From Zingiber officinale (taxonomy: Eukaryota; Streptophyta; Magnoliopsida; Zingiberales; Zingiberaceae), in contig NC_056002.1 of assembly GCF_018446385.1 (NCBI RefSeq), positions 4,947,474 to 5,011,473 on the forward strand: a stretch of DNA of 64,000 nucleotides. The letters are read 5' to 3'. Below are positions 1 through 13,210 of the stretch, in pieces. Within the stretch, counting starts at the first letter, position 1. Every line of letters begins with the position of its first letter. The position numbers and the translations under genes were made by a program. Under the pieces are notes generated by a model that was not told the DNA's origin, made no database searches, and worked only from the letters and a program-made list of their open reading frames with translations.

Positions 1-580
1 TGGGTAATAAATTTTGGATAAATTCAAACTTATCATATAATTCCCTGACAACTTTTAAAATTGATTTAACTCATTTATATATTCAGGGCTAATCTGATTC
101 TCAATCATTATCCAACTTTTATCCATATTTATAAAACATAGTTAAACATATTAAAAAAATTCATATTATTTAATAAATAACTCTTATAAGTATCAAAATA
201 ACCCTAAAATTATCATCTAAATATCAAAATATCCCTAAAATTATCATCTAAGTATCAAAATAACCCTAAAATTATAATTAAAATATTAAAAATACTAGAT
301 AAAGAATAACCCTAAAATTATCATCTAAGCAGCAAAATAATTCAAAAATTATCATCTAAACATCAAAATAACCCTAAAGACATCATCTAAGTATCAAACT
401 ATCCCTAAAATTATAATCTAAATTTTAAAATAACCCTAAAATTATTATTAAAAATATTGAAAATACTAAATGAAGAAAAACCCTTAAAATTATTCGCCGA
501 AATCGCTGGGGGAGAAGTGTCCTGTAGGAGAAGAATCAGATGAAAGGAAGAGTGTGGCGGCGTCGGGTCATGGAAAGGTA
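1..580. repeat. AT-rich DNA with ~30-36 bp tandem repeat
   Basis: From about 185 to 480 a degenerate unit of roughly 30-36 bp repeats. It contains ATAACCCTAAAATTATCATC and then a short spacer with CAAA; about eight copies are visible. The AACCCTAAA core looks telomere-like, but it is embedded in a longer unit and spaced too widely to be telomeric DNA. No gene is seen in this stretch. Confidence 0.7.
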
Positions 581-584
581 GGGT

Positions 585-900
585 TTTAATTTACGTATGT
601 TGGCAACGAATTAGCATAATTCATCGCTAACATATCGATTAGCGACAAAATTTACTAATTTCATCGCTAATATCTACCTTTAGCGGTGAATTAGGGTAGT
701 TCTCCACTAATCTCTCTTTAAAACGGGGCGCTATTAGCAATGAATTATAAAATTTGTTACTAATAATTTGATTTTCTCAAAAAAAATATTTTAAAATATT
801 ATTATTTGTGACGATATGATATTTTATCGTAAATAGTGATATTTAGCTATGAACTATAATTTCATAGCTAATAATTCGTCCCGAATATATAGGCTTTAAT
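585..900. mobile_element. CACTA-like subterminal repeat region (partial)
   Basis: Repeated motifs of the type TTAGCGACAAAATTTACTAA, TTCATCGCTAA and TTAGCGGTGAATTAG occur in both orientations. This resembles the subterminal repeat arrays of plant CACTA (EnSpm) elements. No terminal CACTA/TAGTG or target duplication was found here, so the boundaries are approximate and the family call is inference. Confidence 0.35.
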
Positions 901-2330
901 TTGTGGCCTTTTGAATTTTGATGGATTGGAATTTCATTCGATTTTTTTTTCTAATCGCTTAGGTCGATCAAATTTTTAAAAATAGATCTAGAAAATTATA
1001 AATAATTTTCAAAAAAAAACAAAAAATAAGCGTTACAATATGAGCCTTTGATCTTCAGAATATATAATTAATATGACGAGTATTTGTATATTGCGTTAAA
1101 ATTCACATAATTCTTTATGCATTCCTCAGTTAGTATAGTATATATGAGGAGGCAATTTAATCATCAAACCTTACTTCAGTAGATCCTTGCTCGCAATATT
1201 TTGCATGAGGGGGAGCAAACGGTTTTATTTTTTTTTAAGAAATTCACAAATGTTAATGCAATTTTCATGTAGTGGCAATTGAAAGAAGGCACGGTTTGAG
1301 ATTGCTCGCACATCTAAGTTTGAGAATCCTAAGTTTGCGAATGCTGAAAAGGTTCATCTCTCTCTCATTTTATGCCTTTATCAAAGTTACTTTTTCTTCT
1401 ATGTTTTCCTCTACATATAACCATAGTTTGTAAAATCATAATTATATACAGGATCAATTTAGGATCTTGTTAGTTTGTAAAATCATAATTATATACAGGA
1501 TCAATTTAGGATCTTGTTAGTTTGTAAAATCATAATTATATACCGGATCAAGATTAGAATCATAATTCTATCAAAAATCTTTAAAATTTTATGGTACATA
1601 ATTAATATTTAAAAAAATATTTAAAAAAATTATTTACATATAAATAGATTAATAATTTTACATATATATATAACTGTCGATATCACATTTGACATTATTA
1701 TGTATAAATTTAAATTAATTAGTAATTTAACTACCATTCTAGCAACAATAATATTTAATAATATTTATATTTTTCATATTACAAAATTAAATAGTATAAA
1801 ATTTCTACTAACACAATAATAATAATAATAATCGCATCAACTTCAAGAATGTTCCCTTGGTTCACAAGATAACTTAGTTTAAAGGCCAACAAAATAGCTA
1901 ATGTAGCAGAAGCTATTGAAATATTTGATTTGAACATGAATGTCAAAAATAATTTTTTAAAGATATGTTGATTATGTAGAATACTAGATAATAAGCACTC
2001 AAAAACTCATAGTTTTAGGGAAAAGAAATGATAAAATATTGTTGATTAAAAACTAATCCAAAAATAACTAAATATATGTTTAAATAATCCCAAACCCCTA
2101 ATCTAACTCTACAAAAGATTAAATAACCTAAATAATAAAAATGTCCAAAAGATAATAATAAAAGATTAAAAATCTTCCGGGCATCCAAAAGGGCTTTAAC
2201 CAATATTTTTTGAATATAAAACTAAGAAGTTAGGGGTTTTACTCGGTGATCAATTATAGATCTCTGAATATGTTTCTATTTGATATATTATAAGTCCCAT
2301 AATTTAATCCGAGTCAAAAGTTATGTCCTC
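901..2330. other. AT-rich intergenic stretch, no gene seen
   Basis: This is low-complexity AT-rich DNA with homopolymers and an (AAT)n tract near 1818. Apart from the 47-bp tandem repeat listed separately, I see no gene or recognisable element. Confidence 0.6.
1425..1562. repeat. 47-bp tandem repeat, about 2.9 copies
   Basis: Units begin at 1425, 1472 and 1519 with AGTTTGTAAAATCATAATTA. The first two units match across the full 47 bp as read; the third diverges after TATACCGGATCAAG. The high identity implies recent amplification by slippage or unequal exchange. Confidence 0.9.
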
Positions 2331-2339
2331 TCAAAGCTA

Positions 2340-4300
2340 CGAATTGTAATTTTGCAAAACATACTTGCAATAACTTTTCTCTTTTCTCTTTTCTCTTTTC
2401 TCTTTCCTCTCAAATTAAATTAAAATTTTCTTTCTTCTCTCTCCTTTGCTTGCATGTAACAATTATTGTGGTGTTGCCTCTAGGGCATAACCGAGTTGGT
2501 TATTATATGATAGATTTATAAAATTGAGCAAGGATCGAAACTCGACAAAAATTAACAAATTAGCTTCACATATGATGGCTAGCTTCGATTTCCTGATTTA
2601 CTCTCTTCCAATGGTATGAGATAGTCGTAGGGGGCCGCTAAGGTGACAAATTTCATATTTTTGTCAAACAACCATTGTGGTGTTGTTTTTTAAAAATCAA
2701 CACCATAACTTAATACACTAGTATTATGGTGCTGGTTTTTAAAATCCAGTATCATAGTGGTGTTGATGTTTAAAAATCAGCACCGTAACTTAAACATCAA
2801 CATCTCTATGTGTTAATTTTTTTAAAATAGTAAATAATAGCATATTTAGACTCCATAGCACTACATAAATACATAAGAGTTGGAATGTGTCCAATTGAAA
2901 TTCTCTAGATCCATCAACAAATTTTGACTGTAACTCATTGATGAACCTATCAAATTTGGGTTTCTAAAAAGTTAACATATAATGGAAGAAGGTTGTGCAG
3001 TGAAGATATGTATAGTGTCCATGTCTAGTTCTAACAACCTATGATAAGTTATGTGATGTGTCAAACATTTGCTTTCGGAGGTCATAACTTTTAACTCAGA
3101 TATTAGAACAAGGTGCTCTTTGATTTTAATCAAATCTCATCCAGAGATCTTGTTATTAGGTGGAACCCGTAATAGCTCAGTTTCGAGCCCAAAAAATATC
3201 GTTTAAAGCCTTTTTAGAGGGATCAATGAGTTTTGATCAAAACTCATTGATGGATCTAGAGAGCTCTGATCAGACCCATTCCAAGTGCTATAAGTTTCTG
3301 AAATGCCTCAAATTTTATATGTGCAAAGAGATATCAACTTGAAATTATTAACAAAAATAATCAAAAGGTATTCAAAGTTTATGACTTTAAGGCAATTGAC
3401 ACATATACATAACTTATTGTAGGGATCTCAGAACCAAGTGTGGACATCATAAATACCTTCATTGTACTATCATCTTTCGTTACATGTCAACTTTTCAAAA
3501 ATTCAAATTCCTAGGTCCATCAATGAGTCCATCAATGGGTCTCAGTGAAAACTCGTCGATGGACATAAAAAACTTTGATAAGATCCATTTCAACTCTTAT
3601 GGATTTATATAACACTCTAGAGTATAAATATGTTTTTACTATTTTTAAAATCAAGATTATAATGGTGCTAATGTTTAAGTTGTGTTGTTGATTTTTAAAA
3701 ATCAACACCAAATGATACTTTTTAGACTCGATACATAGGATAAATATAGATATTTGAATGAGTTTTTGATTTGGCGTGTAGAACATTATGTTCTGATACA
3801 TACATGAGTCAAATGTTATAACCTCCAAAATCAAATATATAATACATACATATAACTTATCATATAAATATCAAAATTAAATATAGACATCATAAATATC
3901 TTCATCAACTACCTTCTTCATTATATGTTAATTTTTTAAAAATCTAAATCTCCTAAATTTATCATAACTTAAAATCAGAATTATGATTGAATCTATGTCA
4001 ACTCATGTGAATTTTTAGTGTACTTCATAATCTAAATATGTTCTATTTTATTATTTTAAAAATGTCAAGAAGCCGTGTTGGTGTTGGAATTGTGGTGCTA
4101 GTGTATTGAGTTGTGATGATGGATTTTTTAAATCAAAATTACAATGATTGTTGTATGCATGTAAAAATATTAATTTAATTTGAGAAAAAAGAAAAGTTAT
4201 TACAGACAAAGACGAAATGAAAGAGAAGGAAAAGGGTGTAGCAGAGGGATAAAACTGGAAAGAGGTATCCTTTTGACCATTCTCAAACTTAGGTGTGCTT
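2340..4300. mobile_element. Fold-back/MULE-like non-autonomous element, copy 1
   Basis: The left side has TTTCTCTTTCCTCTCAAATT. The right side (about 4150-4260) has imperfect complementary tracts rich in GAGAAAAAAG and AAAGAGAAGGAAAAG. The interior contains repeated self-complementary blocks around TGGTTTTTAAAAATCAACACC, and a module in which GATCCATCAA... and its near inverse ...CTCATTGATGGA flank a short spacer (2900-2950, 3225-3255, 3525-3560). The same modules make up the second copy at 20690-26290, which supports one element family. No transposase is visible, and the ends are approximate. Confidence 0.45.
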
Positions 4301-4746
4301 GGGACAATCCCAAATCTTGAACGTGTATTTTTAAAAATTGCCGCAAACAAATACAACGGAGATACAAAGATCATTTCATTTTATCAAACACTCGCAAAAT
4401 AATAAACTAATCATCTTTCTCATCGCGGTAGCAAAGTTGTGTAGCAAAAGTGATTATATTTAGGGGTTCCTTACCTTTGTCAGTTTATATCCAACCGTGA
4501 AATTATAACTGTACTAATTTTGTCATGTCAAGGGATCCAACCCAGGATTCAGTTTTGGGCTTGATGCGGATCCAGATCCAGATCTGAGCCGTGCTCATAA
4601 CCGATTGATTAGAATAAATTAGTGGGACTTGAGGTTAACTAGCATCCACTAATATAGTAGTTAGGTTTTCAATAAATAATGAAGAGATTTAAAATTCGAA
4701 TGTTCATTTTGTCATATTATATAAAATTTTTCTCCTTGTAAACAAG
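4301..4746. other. Intergenic stretch, nothing recognised
   Basis: AT-rich sequence between the fold-back element and a MITE. No gene or repeat was recognised. Confidence 0.5.
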
Positions 4747-4953
4747 AATTCAAATCCTCCGTCTCCAAATTTCTTTGTTTCCGTATCTCCTTGTCGATCG
4801 AACGGATCAGATTATATTTCAAGGATGTCTTGCACATCACGATGATACTGCACACATCTTAAGGATGTCATGATGCTTTGAGATGTAATCTGGTCCGTCC
4901 GATCGGTTGGAAACATGGGGACAAAAAAATTTAGGGACACGAGATTTGAACTG
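4747..4953. mobile_element. MITE with long terminal inverted repeats
   Basis: The left arm (CAAATCCTCCGTCTCCAAAT then TTGTTTCCGTATC...CGATCGAACGGATCAGATTA) is mirrored by the complement of the right arm (CTGGTCCGTCCGATCGGTTG ... GGGACACGAGATTTG). The arms are about 90 bp with mismatches and a short central spacer, so almost the whole element folds back. There is no coding capacity. The superfamily is unassigned because the target duplication is unclear. Confidence 0.6.
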
Positions 4954-7640
4954 TGTGAACAATGAACTCCCGCCTATGAAAATGTGAACGTAAGAATGAA
5001 TGTTAATTTCTCTGTGTTATCATACGACGGATAATTCATTTTTTATCATAGTAAATATAAAAATATTGAACGTTTTTAGATTTACTCTTTCCTCCTGTTA
5101 ACACGTAAAAGCGATGACCTAATCTGATGGCGCTCCCCACCCAACAGCCGGCAAGGTGAGGACGAGTGGGTCAAGGCCAGGCTGGAAGTGACCAGGATCC
5201 CAGCACAGCTGGACCCAGGTCCACTCTTTTGAATGCGCCCATCCATGTCCTTCAATTAACATTCTCTGTCCGTCCAAAAGTACTAACTTTACTGACATTA
5301 AAAAAAAAAAAAAAAAAAATAGCGAGTAAAATGACAGGTAAAAATAATTTACTTTAGTTTAGTTTATCATTAAAAAAAAAAGAAAATTATTTAAATATGA
5401 CACAAAGGCCCTCCTGTATCTAAAAATAAATAATTTTGAATTTTAATATCTAGATAATAAACTAAAAAAAGTAAAGAACTAGCGAGTGAAGTAACATGTT
5501 TGGTCAAAAAGAAGAATCCCTACTCCTCGTCGACCCTGGAAATCATGACATAGCACGTGATTATTTACCCGATGCAGTTCGTCGTGGTATTAATATATAA
5601 TATTATATGTTTTTGAAAAAAAAAAAAATTCCTCCCCTGTAATAGGGGATAGATTATAAATTAATCCTGTAACTCAGATCTACATATAATTTTTTAAAAA
5701 AAATATAGATGATATATAATTATTTTTTACTATAACATATCACATTACAAGTCTCACGATTTAGCATCATTGTTACTTATGTTATGTTTCCGTAATAAAT
5801 TATGAAATTAATTTTCAACGTATGAAATATATTTTAAGTCATCTGAACCAGTAAAAATTAGGTGGTACTGAATGGAATTTTATATGATTATTCGAGATCA
5901 TATGGAATCATCTTAAAAGAGATCGAATCTTCAGATTCATTTTTTTTGAATTCATAATGTAATTGTAATGAAATTATGATTATATTATAGATCATTTTCT
6001 GATCCAAAAATTTGGATCAGATAATTCTCTCTCATTCTAAAAAGAAGTTCAAATTCTCTAATTTGTAATCCCTCATCCCTTTGTAACATGCACATTAAAT
6101 CATACTCTGAATCTAGCCAAAATTGATTACTATTTTTCTTGATTGATCTTCTCATCTAAATTATAATGTTGGATCAAGTTAGACAGCTTGAGGTCGTCGA
6201 CAGTAGATGAACTATATGGTGTTGAGCAATGGGTAGCCCGTCTATCGTCGATGGCCTCCGACCGCTTGATTCGATATAAAATTATAACTTAAATAAGTAG
6301 ATGAACTCAGAGGAGATTATAGTAAATTTTGATCAAATTCTGATCATAATCTGATATATAAATTGTAAAAGAGTCCAAGGATTATGGATTAGAGGGAGTC
6401 CAGATCCTCTAGATCTCAATTTCTAATCATTTTTAGGTCTCTTTCACAATTAGTACATTACATGGTGATCAAAATATTATCAAAATTAATTATCATCTTT
6501 CTTAAATTCACTTTTCTATCTATATTATAATTTTAGATCGAGTCGAAAATAGTCGACAATGGAAAAACTATAAGGCGCTGAACGACAAACGACCTGCCCT
6601 TTGATTATCACTTTTTTGTATGTAATATATCACATTATAATACAAATAAATACTCTAAAATTTTATATAAAAAATTAAAAAGTGAGGAGAGGATGCGGTG
6701 GTCGAGTATGTGTCATGACCCATGCGGACTCGACTGCACGCAATCCCAAAGCAAATTTAAAATCAGGATTTAAATTTAAAAATGAGGGATGCTAAATATC
6801 TATAATAATATAACATAATTATATCAATTAAGAATAATTTCTCACGCGACTACAAATATTAACTCGTCCACATCCGTTGACGTGCACGAGGCGAGAGATT
6901 AAAGGTGTTAATTAGTCTAATAATTAAATTATGGAAATTGCTGTCCACTGGAAAGGAGGGTTAAAATTAAAAATTTGGACCGGCGTCCCCATCGGAATGG
7001 TTGAGCCGCCACCATCCAATCGCCCAGAAATTGAAACCGAAAGTGCTGGCCGCGTCATTGACTCGTTCCTCACCGCACACGCCAGATTATTTTATTTTAT
7101 TGTATTTTTCTCAACTAATTAAATAAAAATAAAAACAAAACGTCCTCATCAGCCATCACACGACTCACGGTGTTTTTATAAGAAAATAATTAATTCACAA
7201 TTTCTTAATTAAGAACTAATAAATTATTATTAACATTTTACGACTATAGTGCGGCAAATTTTAATTAAATGAGCCGATTATTCGTAGCTGGAATGCGACA
7301 ACTCGACACGGAACGGCGACGACGCCTAAACGGTTTTCGATGAAAAAAAAAAGATAATTTATGGCAAATTTGAAAACTAGTTTAGAAAAAAATAAAAGCG
7401 GGGGGAAAATAGTGGGCAGGCACTAATGGGACGGCCACACACGCAAACCCCCCAAAGGTATATTTTTTACTGTAAAAAATTAGGTAATTATCCTGGGAAA
7501 AAATTATTTTAAAACAGAGGGATTAGCAAAGAAATACGGTTTATCTAAAGTTTTTCTTATTTTTATTAAGATCTGTTTGTCTTTTAATACGCAACGACAT
7601 GTATTTTTTTTTCTTTTAAAAAAATCTGGCAAAAGTAAAA
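4954..7640. other. AT-rich intergenic region, no gene supported
   Basis: AT-rich DNA with poly-A runs (near 5299) and a small palindrome at about 6000 (GATCCAAAAATTTGGATC). Two related segments occur near 6160-6290 and 6530-6600 (GATCAAGTTAGACAGC... and GATCGAGTCGAAAATAGTCG...), probably old repeat fragments. Short open frames here, such as 6931-7122, have no recognisable family and no supporting signals. Confidence 0.5.
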
Positions 7641-7778
7641 CTGGAAAGAGTTTAATTTGTTGTTTCAAATGCTATTATTACTGGTCATCGCCGGTTCCCG
7701 GTCATCCGATGCCTACGCTACTTCGCTCCTTTTTTTTTTTTTTTCCTTGATCATTTTCTCTCTTTCATTTTTCCTGGC

Positions 7779-7785
7779 TATAAAT
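7779..7785 (+). promoter_or_regulatory. TATA box of the 8330-9036 gene
   Basis: TATAAAT lies in a pyrimidine-rich context. It would place transcription start about 30 bp downstream, giving a first untranslated exon of roughly 80 nt that ends at a good donor at 7890/7891. Confidence 0.6.
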
Positions 7786-7890
7786 CTTCTCCGAATCTCT
7801 CCGGCACTCTCCTTCCTTCTTCTTCGCCACTCCGTGCTCCCGCTGGGGTTCGCTCCATTGTCTCTCTCTTGAAAAGAGGGGCGGGACAAG

Positions 7891-8291
7891 GTATTTGATT
7901 TGAAGATAGTAGACTATGATCTTGTTCTCGTCGTCTGTCTTCTTTGCGCTTAAATTCGAGTTGTTTCGACGAAATCATGCTTTTAAGAACTCTTAGTATG
8001 AGAAGGATGAAGGCTTTGGTGGAGTTTCGTGGAATTTTGGTTGTTCTTCTGAGGAAAGTGGCCATTTTCTGTTGTCCAGCTAAAACTTTTGAGTTTTTTG
8101 GGGTTCGAAAACAGCTGAAACTTCCATTATCAAGCCCCTTTTGATTCCCTTCCGTTGGAAGTTGGCTTTTTTTTTACTTCGATTTTTCTCTTGTTTTTCC
8201 AAGATCTGGTTGAGAAAGTCTGGTTTTCTTATCTTATTGCATGATTTATGTGAGGAACGGAGGACTCATCCCTTGGATTTGTTCTTTATAG
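7891..8291 (+). other. 5'-UTR intron of the 8330-9036 gene
   Basis: The donor GGACAAG|GTATTTG and acceptor TTCTTTATAG|GCTTTG follow the GT-AG rule. The 401-bp span is T-rich, like plant introns. It separates a short untranslated exon from the exon with the start codon. Leader introns often raise expression in plants; that role is inference here. Confidence 0.6.
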
Positions 8292-8329
8292 GCTTTGCTG
8301 TTGCGGGTCTGGAAGAGATTGGAGCAAAA

Positions 8330-9036
8330 ATGAATCACTGCGCGATGCAACAGCAGAACGCCTTTATCGCCTGCGAAGAGATCCGGCCCCCCTTCGCCGT
8401 CGCCGAGAGGAAGCCGCCTGTCCTCTGTCCCAAGCCTCGGCGAGTAAGCCCGTTCGCTTCCGTTGTAGATCCGGTCAGACCTCTTCGATGGCACACAAGG
8501 TATCCATCTCGTCTTGAAATCTATGTATGTTCTACTTGACGAATCTCTCGTTCTTGCTTGCTCCAATCTTTCTAACTTTTCCCCCCGTTTGTTCAGTCAT
8601 CAGTTGGATTTATCTGATTCGAAGGCCGGGGCAGACCTCCTTGACATATTTCTTTCAAAGGTAAGATTTTTCTTTCTTTTTATCAGTTTATGTGATGAAT
8701 CGATCGATTACCCAGAGAAAATATCTAAATTTCTCGGGCGCTATTTGATTGCAGGGAGCAGAACAGAATCAAGATTCTTTTTCACCGCCCTTCTTCTGTG
8801 GCTCGCCGCCTAGTCGTGCGGCGAATCCAGTAGTCCACGACGCTCGCTTCGGCGAGGACCGCCCACCGGCGCCTTTCGCCCCTTCACCACTAACCCAATC
8901 CGGCCCGCCGGCGTCCCCAAAGCAAGGCTGCGCCCATGCTAAGTTTGGCCTGGTCCCGGCAGCCGTGCGCGTCGAGGGTTTTGACTGCCTTAACCGCGGC
9001 CGCCGGAGCTGCAGCGGCATCACTGCCGTGGCCTAA
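8330..9036 (+). CDS. Conserved plant protein of unknown function (three coding exons)
   Basis: The coding sequence joins 8330-8499, 8597-8660 and 8755-9036 and gives 171 residues. Introns are CACACAAG|GTATCC ... TTGTTCAG|TCATC and TTTCAAAG|GTAAGA ... GATTGCAG|GGAGC, and the frame holds across both. The ATG is the first one after the leader-intron acceptor. Residues 1-57 include FIACEEIRPP and a Pro/Arg-rich stretch ending in PLRWHTS. Residues 58-78 (HQLDLSDSKAGADLLDIFLS) are encoded entirely by the small exon. Residues 88-103 read SPPFFCGSPPSRAANP and are followed by VVHDARF; the tail is Pro-rich, then Gly/Arg/Cys-rich. From memory this matches an uncharacterised plant family including Arabidopsis At5g16110/At3g02555; that link is unverified. 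No signal peptide, membrane segment or catalytic motif is seen. The leader, TATA box and splice sites argue for an active gene. Confidence 0.8.
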
Positions 9037-9600
9037 ACCGGCCCCTTCTTCCAGCGCGCTCTCGTCACCGTTTTGGAGCGCTGCGGTAGGAAGAGTTGGG
9101 GACAAAAACAGAGGAAACAAAAATTAACATCAACAAATTAAAAATCCAAAAACTAGGCGAAGTTAGCAACAGAGAAGGGGAAGAGAATTAAGTTAAAAAG
9201 AAAATGGAGCTCTTAGGTATTTTGCGAGGCCTTTCAGCTTTTTCTTTCCAATTGTACATTTTTCTGGTACCAATCTGTCTGTTTGTAATTTAAGCTTCAT
9301 GTAGATACAAAATAAGGGAGGTGAGGGGGAGAGGAAGAATTCAAATCTCTTGTCTTTTTTATGTGTTTGATTTTGATCCATGAATTAGATTTGAGCCATT
9401 GTTCTTAGGAGATGTGACTCTAAAGGAAGACTATAGTTTTGAGCTCAAATGTCCTGGGTCTTCTTGTTCAGTCAGTTCCAAAATTGTTATTGTAAAAAAG
9501 TTAGGTTGTCATCTCTTTTGAGTCCTCATTTGTGTAAATATTCAATTTGTATATACTCTCTTGGAAATGTTGTTGCTGTACGGTTGTTTAAACTATGCTG
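9037..9600 (+). other. 3' flank / probable 3' UTR of the 8330-9036 gene
   Basis: Sequence after the TGA with no further coding potential. T-rich tracts follow, as in plant 3' UTRs, but no single polyadenylation signal can be fixed. Confidence 0.4.
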
Positions 9601-12600
9601 TCTGCTTAATTTAAATATTTAGTAAAGAGTTAAACTGTAATGTGTCCTAAATTTTAATGCTTCTACCCGTTTTATTGCACTTCAAAATCAATTTAAATTA
9701 TTTTTTTCTTACTTAAATTGAATAAAAGACATTTCAGTTTCTGAAAATTAACTGAATGAAGTTAGATACTTTAGTATGGTCTTCACATCTACGAAGAACA
9801 TTCAAGTATATGTAATGATAAAATTATAAAAATTAAACAAATCAATCTTCTTAACATACACAATGTTCCGGAATTGAAACGTGGATATGCTCCTCTTAAA
9901 TAATCCATTGACTTTTTATTTGTGACACCTCAAAATCAAAAAATCTAAACAAATATCTTTAATCAATAATGGCTTGTTCTATCACCACACTCACTCAGCC
10001 AAGATACTTACAGACGTAATTAAGCCGGTAGAAGTGGCGATTGCTGAAGTATTTCAATTTTTTAAAAAATTATGATCTGGGTTTGTCTCTGCGTTTCTTT
10101 TTACCTATTCCAAAATGGTCTCAGCGACTAGAGGCGGAAATCATAAAGAAAACCAAGATTCACATGTATAAAAAGCACACATAAAAAAAAAACTCATTTT
10201 TCATGCATTTTGTTAAGCAAGAAACGTTTATGATAATGACTTAAATGCATAAGATTTTTTTTTTTAAAAAAAAAGGTTGATAAATATTAGGAGAGGAGAG
10301 TTTAAAAAGTACCGTACATGAAAGGAGGAGGATGCATCCGGAAAACGAGCTGGCCCAGCGAATGCCAGATTATCTTAATCGGACCACAATCGGCGGGCCC
10401 AGTTTTGATACGGGATCAGAACGGGCCCTACCACAATGTCTCAGTTGATTCGCCACGCCTGTTCCACTTAATTTTATTTGTTTACCGAAACAAGTTCGCG
10501 AATTCGAAATTTAAAAATAATCTCCAGCGAAAACTATTCAGCAAAGCAAAAAGGCGAAAGCGACGAGTGGGGAGCGATGTCGTTTACTCAATCGCATTTG
10601 CCGCAGCTAGTGGTGACGCGCCGGTGCTTATCCGAAAGTTGGCGTTAGTGACGTACGGCGGCTTCCCTTCGCTCTCTGCGGAGCGGAGTCGAGTGGAGAC
10701 TCGAATGCGATGCCCGATCCGACAGAAACTGATCCGCGTCCCATCCTGCAGAGTAGTCCCCTCGTCTCTTGCATTCTGCTGCCACCGCCGCCGCCGCTGG
10801 GTTGCCCTTTCAGTGTCCCCAAGCATCACTTTAAAAATTCCGCCCGTATAACGATTGTTAAGTCATACCGCTTTAAATAATTCACCGTCACTTGTGCAAT
10901 TTCGTTTTGTGCTTCGCGCTGCGAGAGCCACACGGAAAATGTTTCATCGTCGGCCTTATCGCGATGCGTGGCGGTAAAGTTATCACGCATTTCGCGCTTC
11001 TGGCGCCGCAGAGCAACCGTATTGGTTCAATTTAGCTGTCGTGCCATTAGAAACGACATGTGACAACTAGCCCACTGTTTAGGGCGGTGATGCTGCAGAC
11101 TGATTGTGCGTGTGCCACGCTGGGGAAACACGAGGAAATGGGATGACACGACAGTGTTGAGCTAGCATGTTCGCATGGGATCCGTTTTTATTGCCCACAA
11201 GTGAAAGAAGCTTGTTTTTTTAGTATTGGCAATATATTGTAATTTGTGTGGGATGAGTCTCACAAGGATATATTTTGGCAACTATATCTTGTGATTTCTC
11301 ATGTGTTTAAGAGAGAGTGTCATATTTTTGGAAAGTATCTACCCTGTTCTTGTACACATACAAGGCATCTACAAATAAAAGTTTTCAGTTGACAAATGCA
11401 ATACATGTCTTTGATTGATTCCACTTCAAAGTCACGCAAAGTCTGGAAATTACTAGCAAGAACAACTTTGCCCGATAAAAGCACAAGTAAATATTGAAGG
11501 TTTAATATTGTTTAGCAAGAACACTTACTGGCAATGATCTTTAGCAAAACAATAAACTGACTGAAAGCTGTGCACCTAATCTCATTTTATGATAATGCAA
11601 CAATCAAGTTGGAAAAAATTATAGTAGATGCCATATCTGTATGACAAAACATTTCAAAGATATTTTTGTAAATCCATTTAGGTACATCGGTACATATTTG
11701 CTTTCATCCACATACTGAAATGTAAAAAGGATGAAGCAAAGCTGTCAACCTTTTGTCATATTGTTTGTTCTTATAACTCAATTGTAAAGATCAAACTTGT
11801 TAACAGATAGTGGAGGGAAGAAACTGAAGAAAGCTTGCAGAAGCTACAACCAAATTCAGCTACAACACAGACAGAAACATCAAACAATGAACAGGACAAC
11901 TGGGAAAATTCCACACAGAAACATCAGTATAAAGAATGAGTCATGACTCCAACATCTAAGACGGCATCATCTTTGGAAACATGATACTGGTGGAGTTGAA
12001 ACTTACAGGATAGAAAATTCAACAAAAAAAATTAAAACAAAGCCATCCTGTGTCTCAAAGTCAAGGCTCAACATCATAAGAAATATACATACCAAACTTA
12101 TAAGTCGTTGATAAAATTAATTCTTGACAATAAGGATACTAGTTGGTGCTTACAGGTAAGGGGTTTGTGGAAATGAATTGGTCAAAAAAGAATAAATTAT
12201 CCTGAAGATCAGTGCAAGCAGATTTATATAACTATCATGCATAAGATAACTCATGGTTACATACATTAGATATATAATATACGGCCGTCAAAATTTGGTT
12301 GAATGGAAATAGTACAAGCCACAAATTTCTTTCAACTCAATTTCAAACATGATCCACAGAAAATTGATGACAATTCAGTGTCTTATTATTATTTTCTAAA
12401 AGAAAATCAGTAGCTTATTGGGTTAATATACTCGATTCAATTGAAGTGAAAATTTCATAGATCGATTTTCACTATGGGTTTTTTCTATACTTAAAGTTAG
12501 AGCTGATAATTTTTCAGAGTGTTCTGGAACCTAATTCACACCTTGAAAAAACATTTGGAGGTCCAAAGATACGTGACGAAGAAAGTTCTCTTTTCAAGGA

Positions 12601-13110
12601 GAACTTTTTTTATGTCCTATGAAATTTAGAGGTGAGATCTTTCAGGTTTCTTCATCAATAAGGAAAAACGTGAGAATTGAAAGGTCTCTTGGTGAGAGCA
12701 TTAATTTATCTGCATTTTATTTTCTTTTATTTAATATTATATACAGGTAGGTCACCAAGTAGATTTATGATGTTCCATTGAGGAAGAAATATTTTAATTG
12801 TGTGAACTTAGTGGTAAAGATTACTTCGTAGTTGATCTAAAATAGTGTAGGTCTGATCTATCGTTCAAAGCAGAATATTTTGACAAGTGGTGCTAAAAGC
12901 AGAGTTCAATACTATCCACAATGTTTGAGACGACTTGATGCCAATACTGTTTTCTATGAAAAAGAATCAATTGTTCTTCGAGTTGTTCATCGTGATAATT
13001 TCACAAAATCGAGCATATTGTATAGTGTGAGATGGGATGGATCATTGACGGCATATATCTCATAGCTGATCCTATTAAACATGCATTAATTTACATGTAA
13101 TGTGGCACAG
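9601..13110. other. Intergenic region with unassigned GC-rich patch
   Basis: Between 10300 and 11170 the base composition rises and long frames are open on both strands (10318-10851 plus; 10584-10829 minus). Neither product resembles a known family, and CG-rich codon bias alone can open both. The rest is AT-rich. At 12885-13065 a short plus frame follows TGGTGCTAAAAGCAGAG, which resembles a decayed copia primer-binding site (canonical TGGTATCAGAGC), so 12420-13070 may be an old LTR-plus-leader fragment. That reading is weak. Confidence 0.35.
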
Positions 13111-13210
13111 CAGCATCTCACCTCATGCAAAGTAAAGAAGCAAGAGAAGGTAAGTATAGAACAGTCTTAGTTACCGCTAAAAATGAGCAAGCTGCAGGTA
13201 GAAGGCCAGA

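Noticed and set aside
185-480. Interstitial telomere tract
   Set aside because: The AACCCTAAA motif is spaced by about 25 bp of other sequence and never occurs as consecutive heptamers.
10318-10851. 177-codon plus-strand frame as a gene
   Set aside because: No recognisable family, no convincing start or promoter, and overlapping minus-strand frames are equally open; left as an unassigned GC-rich patch.
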